38,614 bases of DNA from a bacterium (lineage in GTDB: Bacteria; UBA10199; 2-02-FULL-44-16; JAAZCA01), in the NCBI GenBank assembly GCA_041648665.1, contig JBAZOP010000024.1:1-38614 (forward strand). Reading direction: 5' to 3'. A program made the translations under genes and the position numbers. The notes beneath the pieces are model-generated. The model did no database searches, was not told the origin of the DNA, and saw nothing but the letters and a program-made list of their open reading frames with translations. The stretch's first letter is position 1; each line of letters opens with the position of its first letter. Positions 12,870-21,903 of this stretch are shown piece by piece.

Positions 12870-14803
12870 CTATGGATGAGGTACGTGTGCCGATGGCGTC
12901 CATGCGGTGGTGGACCGCGGACAAGGAAGAGGACCGAAACGATACGTGCGGGCGGCGCGTAGCCGATGCGCTGATTGCGTTCTATGACGCAACGGCCGCC
13001 GGTCAGAAGTCGCGAAAGCAGAAGTACGATTGGAACCTCAAAATGTTCAACGGGCGCCAAGAACTCCCGGGCACGAGTGCCAACCGCGGCTGGCTCAGAA
13101 CCCCGAACGGGGAGATCATCTCGCTGAACGTGCTGGCGTCGATCGAGCGCTCCACCCGCGCCCGCATCTGCAAGTCCCGCCCCGCACCGTGGGCGACGAC
13201 GGACGGCGCATCCCGTGCGCAGCAGAAGTCCGCGGACCAGTCGCAGCAGTTCCTGATGGGTGCCATTCGCGAGATTGGCCTCTACAGACACATGCAGCGC
13301 ACCATGGACATAGGGCTCATCTGCGGCGAGTGCGACATCAAGGTGTACCCGGACTTCGAGGGCGAGAAGCTCCGGGCCGGCGTGGTCTACCCGTGGGAGT
13401 CGCCCGTCTCCGAGCAGGACAGCCACTACGGAGAGCCCCGGTGCAGGCTGCAGGTAGCCCACATGGATCGCGCCCGCGCCCGCGCGCTGTACACCACGGA
13501 CGCGACATCGCAGCAGGTGACTGATGCCATCTTGTGCGCGAACCAATCGCACGGCGATCCCATATTCGGATTCAAGGGCGACGACACGGATCAGATTCGA
13601 ATCGTCGAGGGGTGGCACCTGCCGAGCGGCAAGCATTCCGACGACGGCCGCCACGTCATCGCAATCGAGGGCGCGACGCTGTACGACAAGCCCTGGACGC
13701 GCGACCGCTTCAGCATGGCGCGGTTCGTGGCCGAGCCCGAGCCGGTGGGGTTCTTCGGCACGTCTATCTGCGATGAACTCGAAGGGCTGCAGCTCGAAAT
13801 CAACGACGGCCTGGAGAAGATTCGCGAGGGCCACCAGCTCGGCGGCCACTGCATGATCCTGATCCAGGCCGATGGGGACGTGAACGTTGCCGAGGTCTCC
13901 AACCTGTCGCACCAAGTCCTTCGGTGGTCGGGCGTGAACCCGCCCACGCCCATCGTGATCCCCGCCGTGGCGCCCGAGGTCTACCAGTGGATCTGGTCGC
14001 TCGTGGAGCGCATGTACCAGATTTGGGGCGCTTCCCAATTGTCGGCCAATGCGCAGCTGCCCGCGGGTCTGCAGAACGCAAGCGGCAAGGCGTTGCGCGT
14101 CTTCAAGGACAGCGAGACGGAGCGGTTCAGCTACCTGGAACGCGCGTACGAGCAACTCATGCTCGACTGCTGCGACCTGATCCTGGACGCGGCGGAAGAC
14201 CTTGCGCTCGAAGTGCCGGGATTCTCGGTGCGCTACGCCGACAACCGCAGTTTGCGCACGATCAAGTGGTCCGACGTGAGCGCGGCGCGGGACTCCTACG
14301 TGCTCAGCGTCGCGCCCAAGTCGTACCTGGACGAAGCCCCCGGCGGTCGCGTGGCCGCTGTGCAGGAGCGCATCCAGTCGGGCCTGATGGACCCGCGCAT
14401 GGCATCTTCGCTGCTGAACGATCCAGACCTTCGCGCCGCACCCGACCCGTTCACGGCCTCGCTGGATCTGGCCCGGTATCAGGTCGACAAGATGCTTGAC
14501 GATGGCGTGCAGCTGTGGGCCGAGGACTACCAGGACCTCGAGACGGCCCGCGCTGTTGCCCTGACCGAGCTGCAGCGCGCCGAGACATACACCGACGTGC
14601 CCGCGGCGAATCTGCAGCTGATCCGAAACTACGCCGCGAAGATCGCGGCCCAGCTCAAGCCGCCCGCCCCGCCGCCGCAACCCCCGCCCAACCCCGCAGC
14701 GGGACCCACGCCGCCCGGGCCGATGCCGCCCGGGACGATGCCGCCTGACGCGATGATGCCCCCGGGCGCCCCCGCGCCCATGCCCACTGAGGTGACGCAA
14801 TGA
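12866..14803 (+). CDS. Portal protein
   Basis: 645 residues from ATG 12866, inside the terL stop; another ATG six bases later is possible. Position between terminase and scaffold plus recognisable portal-like segments support the call. These include KYDWNLKMFNGRQ, RPAPWATTDG, the VYPWESPVSEQDSHYGEPRC region and a central WSLVERMYQIWGASQLS. The last 50 residues are almost all Pro, Ala and Met (PPQPPPN, MPPGTMPP), an unstructured tail. Twelve copies would form the head vertex channel for DNA and the attachment point for terminase and later the neck. Confidence 0.85.
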   Translation: MTMDEVRVPMASMRWWTADKEEDRNDTCGRRVADALIAFYDATAAGQKSRKQKYDWNLKMFNGRQELPGTSANRGWLRTPNGEIISLNVLASIERSTRARICKSRPAPWATTDGASRAQQKSADQSQQFLMGAIREIGLYRHMQRTMDIGLICGECDIKVYPDFEGEKLRAGVVYPWESPVSEQDSHYGEPRCRLQVAHMDRARARALYTTDATSQQVTDAILCANQSHGDPIFGFKGDDTDQIRIVEGWHLPSGKHSDDGRHVIAIEGATLYDKPWTRDRFSMARFVAEPEPVGFFGTSICDELEGLQLEINDGLEKIREGHQLGGHCMILIQADGDVNVAEVSNLSHQVLRWSGVNPPTPIVIPAVAPEVYQWIWSLVERMYQIWGASQLSANAQLPAGLQNASGKALRVFKDSETERFSYLERAYEQLMLDCCDLILDAAEDLALEVPGFSVRYADNRSLRTIKWSDVSAARDSYVLSVAPKSYLDEAPGGRVAAVQERIQSGLMDPRMASSLLNDPDLRAAPDPFTASLDLARYQVDKMLDDGVQLWAEDYQDLETARAVALTELQRAETYTDVPAANLQLIRNYAAKIAAQLKPPAPPPQPPPNPAAGPTPPGPMPPGTMPPDAMMPPGAPAPMPTEVTQ

Positions 14804-15855
14804 CGACCGCAGCCCCCGCCGTATCCCAAGGACCTACCGCGCCTGCAGCACCAGCGCCGGCAACAGTCGAGACGCCCGCGGCGCCGGAGACCTCAGCCGA
14901 GCCGACACAGTCCTACGCCGATCGAATCGCCGCGCTCGTGGCAGAGGACCCGGCCCCCGCCGCCAAGCCCGAACCCGACAAGCCCGCGGACAAGCCGCCA
15001 GAGACGCCCCCAGTGCAGACCGAGCAGGACAAGGCGCTTGCAGACGCTGCGCTGAAGGAGGGCCGCGCGTGGCGCATGCAACAGCAACTCAAACGCGAGC
15101 AGGAAGCGCTGCGAACCGAGCGGGCCGAGTGGGCTCCCAAGGTCGAGGCCGCGCAAAAGCTAGAATCCGCCATCGCCAAGGGCGACGTGATCGGCGCCGT
15201 GCACGACCTGGCCGCGCGCATGGGCAGGCCCTTCCATGAGTTGTATTTCGCCCTGTCCAAGCAGGTGGCCGACACCACAACCGACAAGACTCCGCAGCAG
15301 ATCGCAGAGGAAGCGGCGGATCGCAAGCTGGCCGCCTTCAGGGCCGAGCAGGATGCGGAGCGCCAGAAGGCGCAGGCAGAGCAGCAGGAGGCGCAACAGA
15401 GGCGCATTCGCGAGCAAGAGCAGGGCGAGGTGTACAGGTACGTAACCGAGCAGTTCACTAAGGAGTCGGACCGCTGGCCGGTGCTCGCGGGATACGACCC
15501 GCGCATGGTGGTGGGGCAGGTCCTGCACGAGCTCACGGAGGACTACTCCAAAAAGCGCGCAGAGCACGGCCAGGAGTACGCCACGAAAAACGTCCTTGAC
15601 GTTTCAGTCGCGCTTGATATGCTTGAAAACAGGAAGCAGGCCCAGGCGCAAGCGGACTACGAACGCGCAGCGGCAAAGAAGAGGGCCGCGCAGGGCATCG
15701 GAAACGCAGCACCGGCAGCTTCACCTACGGGTCACACGGACGGCAGACCCAGGACGATTGAGCACGGCCACGTAGCGGACGCGGCAACCCCGCGGAAGCT
15801 CTCCTACCAAGAGCGCCTTGCTCAGTTGATCGCAGAGGACGACCGCAAGGGCTAA
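14800..15855 (+). CDS. Head scaffolding protein
   Basis: 351 residues, ATGA overlap with the portal. Low-complexity Pro/Ala start, a charged coiled-coil middle (about 85-120 and 175-215, Gln/Glu/Arg-rich), and a basic region (AAAKKRAAQG) near the end. This is the usual make-up of scaffolds encoded between portal and coat. A motif of the form SYxxRxAxLxAED occurs twice, at residues 38-50 and 335-347, one at each end. The protein should assemble inside the prohead with the coat protein and then leave or be degraded; no protease gene is evident. Confidence 0.8.
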   Translation: MTTAAPAVSQGPTAPAAPAPATVETPAAPETSAEPTQSYADRIAALVAEDPAPAAKPEPDKPADKPPETPPVQTEQDKALADAALKEGRAWRMQQQLKREQEALRTERAEWAPKVEAAQKLESAIAKGDVIGAVHDLAARMGRPFHELYFALSKQVADTTTDKTPQQIAEEAADRKLAAFRAEQDAERQKAQAEQQEAQQRRIREQEQGEVYRYVTEQFTKESDRWPVLAGYDPRMVVGQVLHELTEDYSKKRAEHGQEYATKNVLDVSVALDMLENRKQAQAQADYERAAAKKRAAQGIGNAAPAASPTGHTDGRPRTIEHGHVADAATPRKLSYQERLAQLIAEDDRKG

Positions 15856-15872
15856 CCACCGACAGGGATGTC

Positions 15873-15900
15873 GGACCCGCGCGAGTCGTCGCGAGGGTCC
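15873..15900 (+). promoter_or_regulatory. Strong hairpin covering the capsid gene ribosome binding site
   Basis: GGACCC (15873-15878) pairs with GGGTCC (15895-15900), and CGCGA with TCGCG inside, separated by one mismatch and a GTCG loop. It ends two bases before the coat ATG. The only Shine-Dalgarno-like sequence (GAGG) lies in its 3' arm. No T-tract follows. It could control coat translation relative to scaffold or mark an RNA processing site. Confidence 0.65.
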
Positions 15901-15902
15901 CC

Positions 15903-17141
15903 ATGACCGTCCCGAATACTACCGAGTACGCAAGGCTACTTGAGATTGTCTACGACGATGAGCGCATCGTCGATCGCGTCTACACCGAGTCGGAGGTCGC
16001 TCGCCGGCTTCTGAGTCGCCAGAAGAAAAACTTCGTCGGCGGCCCGCTCACGTTCGACTGGAAGTACAGCGGGAACGAAGCGGTTGCCAACACGATCGCG
16101 GCTGCGCAGGCCCTGATCGATCACACTCACGTTGTGCAGGTCAGCTTGACCCGCAAGACGCTGCTGGCCGTCCACCGGCTGGACCAGGAGCTGTTGGACG
16201 TCGCCAAGCAGGGCAAGGCGGCGTTTGTCTCGGCAGTGACTGAGGAAACGTCGAGCACAGAGAAGGCGTTCGCGGCCTCGCTTGCCGCGCAAATCTACGG
16301 CAACGGCGGCGGCGCGATTGCGCGTCTGAGCGCGACCACGACCGTCAACACCGCAACCATCAGGCTTGCGAACAAGGAGATGGCGGCACGCCTCCGCGTC
16401 GGCCAGACTCTCGAATTTGACGACACCGACGGCTCGGGCGGCGGCGCGGTTCACGTCGGCAGCCAGGTCATCACGGCGATCGACTACCAGACCGGCGATG
16501 TCACCGGCGCCCTGCACTGGGACGACGTGGTTGCTGGCATCGCGGCCAATGACTACGTGTTCCTCCCGGGGCAGTTCGGAATCGGCTGGGCCGGTTTCGA
16601 CGCGTACTGTCCCGCTTCGGCACCCGGCGGCGCCGACAACTTCTACGGCGCAAACCGTAGCGTGAGCCCGACCAAGCTCGCGGGCGTGCGCAAGGCGGCC
16701 AGTGGCGGAACGGTCGAGGATGCGTGGATCGACGCGGCCACGGAAGCGGCCAACCTCGGCTTGAAGCTCAAGCAGATCGTCTGCAACCCCTACCGGCTCG
16801 GCATCGCCGCACGCGAGGCCGCGGGACGCACGACCTTCGTTGCAACGGACTCGTCGGACAAGGCGTTCGGATCGAAGCGCATCACGCTCGCGGTTCCGAC
16901 GACCAACGGCGTGCTGGAGATCATCCCCGATCCGATCTGCCCCGTGGGAACCGACTACTTCCTGGACCTGGAGGACTTCTCCATCCACTCCAGCCCGAGC
17001 GGCGCGCCCCACATGCAGCGCACGCTGGACGGCAACATCTGGCACCCGGTGTCGACCGAGAACCAGGTGGAGATGAGGTGGGCCAGCTACGCGAACATGA
17101 AGGATCGCGACCCGGGAAACATTATGCGGGTCGACTTCTGA
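15903..17141 (+). CDS. Major capsid protein
   Basis: 412 residues. Identified by position after portal and scaffold, by size and by composition: balanced, Gly/Ala/Thr-rich, few charged low-complexity stretches. It starts with an N-terminal arm (YARLLEIVYDDERIVDRVY), a long helix-like region (about 85-125) and a beta-rich insertion (about 140-215) that may be a surface I-type domain. The C-terminus (VSTENQVEMRWASYANMKDRDPG) has the beta-hairpin pattern of HK97-fold coat proteins. I infer the HK97 fold; direct motif evidence is limited. Its own SD is weak and lies in a hairpin. Confidence 0.8.
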   Translation: MTVPNTTEYARLLEIVYDDERIVDRVYTESEVARRLLSRQKKNFVGGPLTFDWKYSGNEAVANTIAAAQALIDHTHVVQVSLTRKTLLAVHRLDQELLDVAKQGKAAFVSAVTEETSSTEKAFAASLAAQIYGNGGGAIARLSATTTVNTATIRLANKEMAARLRVGQTLEFDDTDGSGGGAVHVGSQVITAIDYQTGDVTGALHWDDVVAGIAANDYVFLPGQFGIGWAGFDAYCPASAPGGADNFYGANRSVSPTKLAGVRKAASGGTVEDAWIDAATEAANLGLKLKQIVCNPYRLGIAAREAAGRTTFVATDSSDKAFGSKRITLAVPTTNGVLEIIPDPICPVGTDYFLDLEDFSIHSSPSGAPHMQRTLDGNIWHPVSTENQVEMRWASYANMKDRDPGNIMRVDF

Positions 17142-17153
17142 TGACCATGGCGA

Positions 17154-17177
17154 GGGGGTGGCCGCGGGGCTTCCCCC
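17154..17177 (+). promoter_or_regulatory. GC-rich hairpin after the capsid gene
   Basis: GGGGG at 17154-17158 pairs with CCCCC at 17173-17177, plus GCC/GGC nearer the loop with a two-base internal mismatch. It lies 12 bp after the coat stop. There is no T-run after it, so it is at best a weak terminator; it may protect the coat message from 3' decay. Confidence 0.5.
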
Positions 17178-17196
17178 AAGCCGAAAGGAGCTAGCC

Positions 17197-17574
17197 ATGA
17201 GTCTGAAGAACCTTTCCCCGATGTTCGCCCCTGCCTCGCAGCAGGTCGAGTGCATCATCATCTTCCGTCCGAAGGGCGCGGGCGTTCCGTCTCTCATCTA
17301 TGGCCCAATGGTGTCGAGCGTGGTCCGCGCCGCGCAGGGCATTTTCACCCTCACGCTGAAGGACACGATCGTTGCCCTCGGCGGAATCACGCACGTCAAT
17401 TCCCCGGTGGGCGCGGCCCGCCTGGACGGCTACCTGGAGCACACTGCCGGGACGGCGGTTATCACGCTCACGCTTGTGGACACTGCCGGCGTCGCACAGG
17501 ACATCGACCTCACGGCGGCCGGGGAAGTGGTGATCAAGTTCACCGCGAGCCAGTTGCCCACGGTGGTCAAGTGA
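17197..17574 (+). CDS. Small beta-rich virion protein, possibly head decoration
   Basis: 125 residues; ATG behind AAAGGAG, second gene after the coat hairpin. The sequence alternates hydrophobic and Thr/Gly residues (GIFTLTLKDTIVALGG, TAVITLTLVDTAG, EVVIKFTASQ), predicting a beta sandwich. Location right after the coat fits a head-decoration or fibre-like outer protein. No homology recognised. Confidence 0.6.
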   Translation: MSLKNLSPMFAPASQQVECIIIFRPKGAGVPSLIYGPMVSSVVRAAQGIFTLTLKDTIVALGGITHVNSPVGAARLDGYLEHTAGTAVITLTLVDTAGVAQDIDLTAAGEVVIKFTASQLPTVVK

Positions 17575-17795
17575 AACCCTCGGCGGCGCTTCTGGACGAT
17601 CTGGCCGGTGAGCAGGACTCGCCGGCCGCGACCGTCACTGTGACAGTCGAGAAAGCGCCCGACTGGAAGTCCATGGGCAAGGCGCTGCTGAGCGCCATCG
17701 CGGCCAAGGACGAAGGGGCAGCGGCGCAAGCCGTGCGCGCAATCGCCATGTGCTGCGATGCAGGAGAGTCGGAGGACGCAGAGGCCGAAGACTGA
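17571..17795 (+). CDS. Small acidic protein (74 aa), unknown
   Basis: GTG overlaps the previous stop (GTGA). A Val/Thr strand (AATVTVTVEKAP) is followed by a helix (MGKALLSAIAAKDEGAAAQAVRAIA) and an acidic end (GESEDAEAED). It sits between head genes and could be a minor head or assembly protein. Unrecognised. Confidence 0.65.
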   Translation: MKPSAALLDDLAGEQDSPAATVTVTVEKAPDWKSMGKALLSAIAAKDEGAAAQAVRAIAMCCDAGESEDAEAED

Positions 17796-17806
17796 GGAGG
17801 CGCTAG

Positions 17807-18520
17807 ATGCGCACGTATACCGCGACGGAGCTCGAAACGAAGATCCGCACCGAAGCGGGGCTCACGGGCTCCACCGCGGTCACGTCTGCCGAGATCCTCT
17901 CTCTCATCGACACGTACTACTCCGAGCTGTATGACCTGCTGATTGCGGCGTACGGGCAACCGTACTTTCGCAGCACTCTGACCATCGCAACCGTCGCCGG
18001 CACGAGCGAGTACGAGTTGGACCTTACTGGGGGCGGCGCGGAGCGCGACGTGCTCGACGTGCTCGGCGTGCAGATTGCGCTGGACGCGAGCACGGACGTG
18101 ATTCTGGACCCGGCGGACTACTTCGCCATCCGGGCCACGCTTGCCGCGTGCAAGAACTCCTCGTGGAGGGCTCTCGGAATCCAGCCGATCTACAACCGCG
18201 CCGGCTCAAAGCTCATCATCGCGCCAGCCCCCGACGGGGTGTACACGATGACCGTCCACTACGTGCCGTGTGCGGCGAAGATCACGGCGGGCGGAACCAG
18301 GATTGACGGCTGCAACGGCTGGGAAAGGTACATTGTAGCGGCCTGTCTCGCGGCACTGGCCGGGGCTGAAGAGGCCGATCCCTCCGTATGGCTGGCCGAA
18401 CTCGCTCGGCTCAAGGACCGCATTCAGCGACGCGCCCCTAAGCGTGTTGCCGACGGGCCTGTGCAGATCACTCGAAGGCGCCGCACGCGCCCGCGGGGGT
18501 TCGGATATGCCAACGAGTGA
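17807..18520 (+). CDS. Neck / head-tail adaptor protein
   Basis: 237 residues from ATG with GAGGAGG upstream. The N-terminal helical part (ELETKIRTEAGL, SAEILSLIDTYYSELYDLLI) and middle beta region (TSEYELDLTGG, DVLDVLGVQ) resemble podoviral adaptor proteins that close the portal. So does the C-terminal helical part (WERYIVAACLAALAGAEEADPSVWLAELARLKDRI). In that role it makes a ring under the portal and accepts the tail nozzle, encoded two genes downstream. Confidence 0.7.
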   Translation: MRTYTATELETKIRTEAGLTGSTAVTSAEILSLIDTYYSELYDLLIAAYGQPYFRSTLTIATVAGTSEYELDLTGGGAERDVLDVLGVQIALDASTDVILDPADYFAIRATLAACKNSSWRALGIQPIYNRAGSKLIIAPAPDGVYTMTVHYVPCAAKITAGGTRIDGCNGWERYIVAACLAALAGAEEADPSVWLAELARLKDRIQRRAPKRVADGPVQITRRRRTRPRGFGYANE

Positions 18521-18824
18521 TCGCACTGAGCTGCAGGTAGTCCGCGTGAAAGACACGGACACGCAGAGGGCGCTCGAAGATGCCCGCGAACGCAACAAGG
18601 CGGCGCAGGCGCAAGGCTTCGCGGGTGTGGACGTCACTGTGACCTTTACCGCTGCGGCGGCCCAGACCTTCTCTCACAAGCTCGGGCGCCAACCGATTGG
18701 CTGGTTCGTGCTGGACGCCACCGGAGGCGCTCCGCTTCTGCACCGCACCGCCTGGGACACCAGAACCCTTACCCTCTACTACGCCGGCGGATTCACGGTC
18801 GTGGCGAAGATCAGGGTGTTCTGA
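18507..18824 (+). CDS. Small tail-associated protein with HKLGR motif
   Basis: 105 residues, overlapping the adaptor gene by 14 bp and sharing one base with the nozzle gene (TGATG). A helical start (QRALEDARERNKAAQ) leads to a beta domain with VTVTFTAAAAQTFSHKLGR and QPIGWFVLDATGGAPLL. The pattern F.H.LGR.P.GW.V recurs in small proteins of the neck/tail region of short-tailed phages. Probable virion component. Confidence 0.65.
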   Translation: MPTSDRTELQVVRVKDTDTQRALEDARERNKAAQAQGFAGVDVTVTFTAAAAQTFSHKLGRQPIGWFVLDATGGAPLLHRTAWDTRTLTLYYAGGFTVVAKIRVF

Positions 18825-21800
18825 TGCCCCTGCAGCGCCAAATCATCAACATCCCGGTCGGAGCTGGCGTGGACGAAATCGCCGGCAGCATGGGCACGCC
18901 CGCGGGCAAGTTCGCCGTGGCGACCAACGCCCGCATTGTCGACGTGGGGACCATTGAGCAGCGGCCCGGGTATGCGGCCATGGCCGCAACGTGCCTCGAC
19001 GGTAGCAGCGTGGTGAACGCACGGCGCCTCATGCGCTGCGGCGACGAGATTCTTTTGGACGACGGCAACGCGATCTATACCTACGTTGCAGACGCGGACA
19101 AGTGGCGCGCGGTGGATCACATCAGCGAGGCCACCATTGCCAAGCGCATCCCGGGTGAGAAGGGATTCCCCGCGCAGCTCTGCAACTGCGACGCAACGTG
19201 GTGTAGCGGAATGTACGCGCATGCTTGGGTTGGTCCGGTGGCCGGAGCCGCGGGCAGCTACGTCCACGTACGGCTTACCGACGAGATCACGGGCGCACGC
19301 CTTGAAACTACGACTTGGGTCTGTGCGCTCTCGTCGCAGGTTCGCATCTTCGCCCTGCCGTCGACAACGAAGGTCGTTGTTTGGTACACGCGAATCAACA
19401 TCGTTGGCGGGGCTCGTGAGCTTGTCTTCCGATATGTAGACGTTGCCGCGCCGATCACGTGGTCTGCCGAGGTCACCGTTGTTTCCCTCGCGCTCAATAC
19501 GCCGTGGGACGTGCAGCCGATGTCCAGCACGCGCTCTATCGCCATCTATACTGGCGCGGGCGCGGGCGCTGCGGTGATGGCTGAGATTGACACAGCGGGC
19601 ATGGTGTTGGACTCGGTAGCGGTTACCTTCACCACGACAAGCGTCGCGACTATCTGCTACGACTCAAGCGGCGATTGCCTGTACGCATCGTATTGCGCCC
19701 CGACCCCGAACGGGCTGCGCATCGCGAAGGCGACCCGCCTGCTGGGTCTTGCGCTGTCGTGGGACAATCAGCTTGACGCCGACGTGTACACCGCAGCGGT
19801 GCCCATGACCCGTGTTGTGGGAATGACGTACATCAACGCCGTAGGGGCGCGCGTGGTCTGCAGCATCAACGCGGATACTGCCCGCCCGGCGCAGACCCGG
19901 GCCACGATCACGAACAACGCGGGCGTGGTGTCTGCAACGGTATCGACCACCTACCACGTGCAGGCGATGGGCGTTCCGCGGTGGATCGGGACCCGCCTTT
20001 ACGTGGTCGGGTATCTGGCCCCCGCAACATCTGTCGGCACAGGGACCCTGGTCCTTACCAATCCGCCGCAGCACGCCGCGTACCTGTTCGAGGTCCCGGA
20101 TGCTGCGTGGCCCATGCGCCCCGTTGCGCGCATCGCATGGGCTCAAGCGCAGCCTGGCGGGACACAGTCGATGCCGATCGGGCTGAACCTGTGCACCGTT
20201 GGCTACGTGTCCGCGGTCTCGCTGCTGAGTGAGAATTTGTCCGTTGCAGCGACGCCCGCAGAGCAGCAGGAAGGGTTCGACCTGTACGCGCTCGACTGGA
20301 CGCCGGAATACGCCCCGCTTGGGGTTGAGCAGGATGGCGAACTCATCATGAGCGGCGGGGTTCCGAATTGCTACTGCGGAGACCGTGTTGGGGAGTACGG
20401 GTTTCACTACTACCCGAGCGCGGTGCACGAAGTGACAGCGGTTGCCGGGGCACTGCCCGCCGGAAGCTACGGCTACGCATTCTGCTTCGTGCACCGCGAT
20501 GACAGGGGCGTGCTGCACAGGTCCGCGCCAACGTACCTGCGCGCAACGGCCGACGGCTCGCACGAGGTTGCGCTCTACGTCACGCAGTATTGCACCACGA
20601 CCCGGATGGACCTGTCGGACGCAAGCTACCCGGTCGAGATCGAGATGTACCGCACCCTCGATGCCGGGTACGTCTATTACCACGTAAGCACGGCACAGGG
20701 CAACCCGGCTGCGCACACCTGCGTATTCAGCGACATCGGCACCATTACGGCGGCAACGCTGATCGCTCGAAGGCAGCTGTACACGAACGGTGACGTGCTT
20801 CCGAACAAGGCCCCGCCAGCGTTCAGGCACGTTGCGGTTCACAACAACCGCCTATGGGGTATCTCATGTGACGATGTTGACAGAATCTGGCTGTCGAAGC
20901 TGGCGTCACTGCGCGAGGGGCAGGGGTTCGACGAGCGCTTGTCCACGCGCGTGCTCGGGTCCGAGCTTATGGCCCTTGCTTCGCTGGACGGCAAGCTGCT
21001 TGCGTTCGGGCGCCATGAGATATCGGTGTTCTTTGGTTCGGGCCCCACGGACACAAACCAGAACAGCGACCTGTCAGACCCGCAACCGGTGTCGAGCGAG
21101 CACGGGTGCGTGGACGCCCGGAGCGTGTGTGTGTTTCCCGGTGGCGTCACGTTCCAGGGCAACGACGGTCTGCTGTACGTGGTCGAGACCTCGATGCAGG
21201 TCAAGTGCGTCAGCCTCCCCGTCTACGACACGCTGCATACCTATCCCATCATCAACTCCGTTTCGTACTCGCCTGACGATCATGAGCTGCGCGTGGTCTG
21301 CACCAAGTCGGCAATCGCCACCAGCTGCGTTCTGGTGTGGAACACACTGATGGATCAGTGGCACGTGTGGATGCCCAAGAATGCGGCGGGCGCGTATCCC
21401 CCGGCCGTTGGCGGTACGATGATAGCGTGGTCGGGCGAGCCGGACCGGTTCGCTATGCTGCTCACGTCGGGCGTTGTCCTGCGTGAGAGCGGGTATGTGG
21501 ACGCAGACGCAACGTACCCGACCGTTACCCTTCGCACGGGGCCGCTGGCCCTGTCGGGCGTGCAGTCGTTCCAGCGGGTGTGGGACGTTGGCGTTCTGTT
21601 CGAGAAGCTGGTGCAGGCGTCCAGCAGCGACGTTGTGCTTACCGCCTACAACGACCATCTGACGGGCTCCAGCACCTGGACCAGCACGTGGACCGCAGCC
21701 GAATGCACGTCGGCGCAGACCATGCCCCGACTGCAGCTCAACGCACACGTGCCTGTTAGCTCGCAGAAGTGCGAAGCGATCGCGCTGCAGATCGCGTGGA

Positions 21801-21901
21801 CGCCGGTCGGCGGCAAAAACCAGCGACTTCAGGCGCTTTCGCTGCTGATTGGCGCGAAGGCCGGAAAGCCCCGGATCCTGCCGGCGGCTGCGAGGAAGTG
21901 A
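18824..21901 (+). CDS. Large tail nozzle / tail hub protein (beta-propeller type)
   Basis: 1025 residues. Sequence is beta-rich throughout, with repeated hydrophobic-Thr/Ser strands and little helix. The region about 665-800 is typical of tail stabilisation or tubular-B-like nozzle proteins of podoviruses: RHVAVHNNRLWG, IWLSKLASLREG, SLDGKLLAFGRHEISVFFG, DPQPVSSEHGCVDARS and GGVTFQGNDGLLYV. Six copies usually form the nozzle below the adaptor ring through which DNA exits. Location directly after the neck genes agrees. I cannot exclude that the C-terminal 200 residues form a separate fibre-docking domain. Confidence 0.75.
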   Translation: MPLQRQIINIPVGAGVDEIAGSMGTPAGKFAVATNARIVDVGTIEQRPGYAAMAATCLDGSSVVNARRLMRCGDEILLDDGNAIYTYVADADKWRAVDHISEATIAKRIPGEKGFPAQLCNCDATWCSGMYAHAWVGPVAGAAGSYVHVRLTDEITGARLETTTWVCALSSQVRIFALPSTTKVVVWYTRINIVGGARELVFRYVDVAAPITWSAEVTVVSLALNTPWDVQPMSSTRSIAIYTGAGAGAAVMAEIDTAGMVLDSVAVTFTTTSVATICYDSSGDCLYASYCAPTPNGLRIAKATRLLGLALSWDNQLDADVYTAAVPMTRVVGMTYINAVGARVVCSINADTARPAQTRATITNNAGVVSATVSTTYHVQAMGVPRWIGTRLYVVGYLAPATSVGTGTLVLTNPPQHAAYLFEVPDAAWPMRPVARIAWAQAQPGGTQSMPIGLNLCTVGYVSAVSLLSENLSVAATPAEQQEGFDLYALDWTPEYAPLGVEQDGELIMSGGVPNCYCGDRVGEYGFHYYPSAVHEVTAVAGALPAGSYGYAFCFVHRDDRGVLHRSAPTYLRATADGSHEVALYVTQYCTTTRMDLSDASYPVEIEMYRTLDAGYVYYHVSTAQGNPAAHTCVFSDIGTITAATLIARRQLYTNGDVLPNKAPPAFRHVAVHNNRLWGISCDDVDRIWLSKLASLREGQGFDERLSTRVLGSELMALASLDGKLLAFGRHEISVFFGSGPTDTNQNSDLSDPQPVSSEHGCVDARSVCVFPGGVTFQGNDGLLYVVETSMQVKCVSLPVYDTLHTYPIINSVSYSPDDHELRVVCTKSAIATSCVLVWNTLMDQWHVWMPKNAAGAYPPAVGGTMIAWSGEPDRFAMLLTSGVVLRESGYVDADATYPTVTLRTGPLALSGVQSFQRVWDVGVLFEKLVQASSSDVVLTAYNDHLTGSSTWTSTWTAAECTSAQTMPRLQLNAHVPVSSQKCEAIALQIAWTPVGGKNQRLQALSLLIGAKAGKPRILPAAARK

Positions 21902-21903
21902 CC

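Noticed and set aside
12740..14800. Minus-strand 686-codon frame opposite the portal gene
   Set aside because: A GC-rich antisense shadow: full overlap with a clear portal gene, Arg/His/Gln-rich and no ribosome site.
17154..17177. Intrinsic terminator after the capsid gene
   Set aside because: Stem has internal mismatches and no T-run follows; kept only as a hairpin.
15936..17297. Minus-strand 453-codon frame opposite the capsid gene
   Set aside because: Same reason: antisense of a strongly supported gene with biased third positions.
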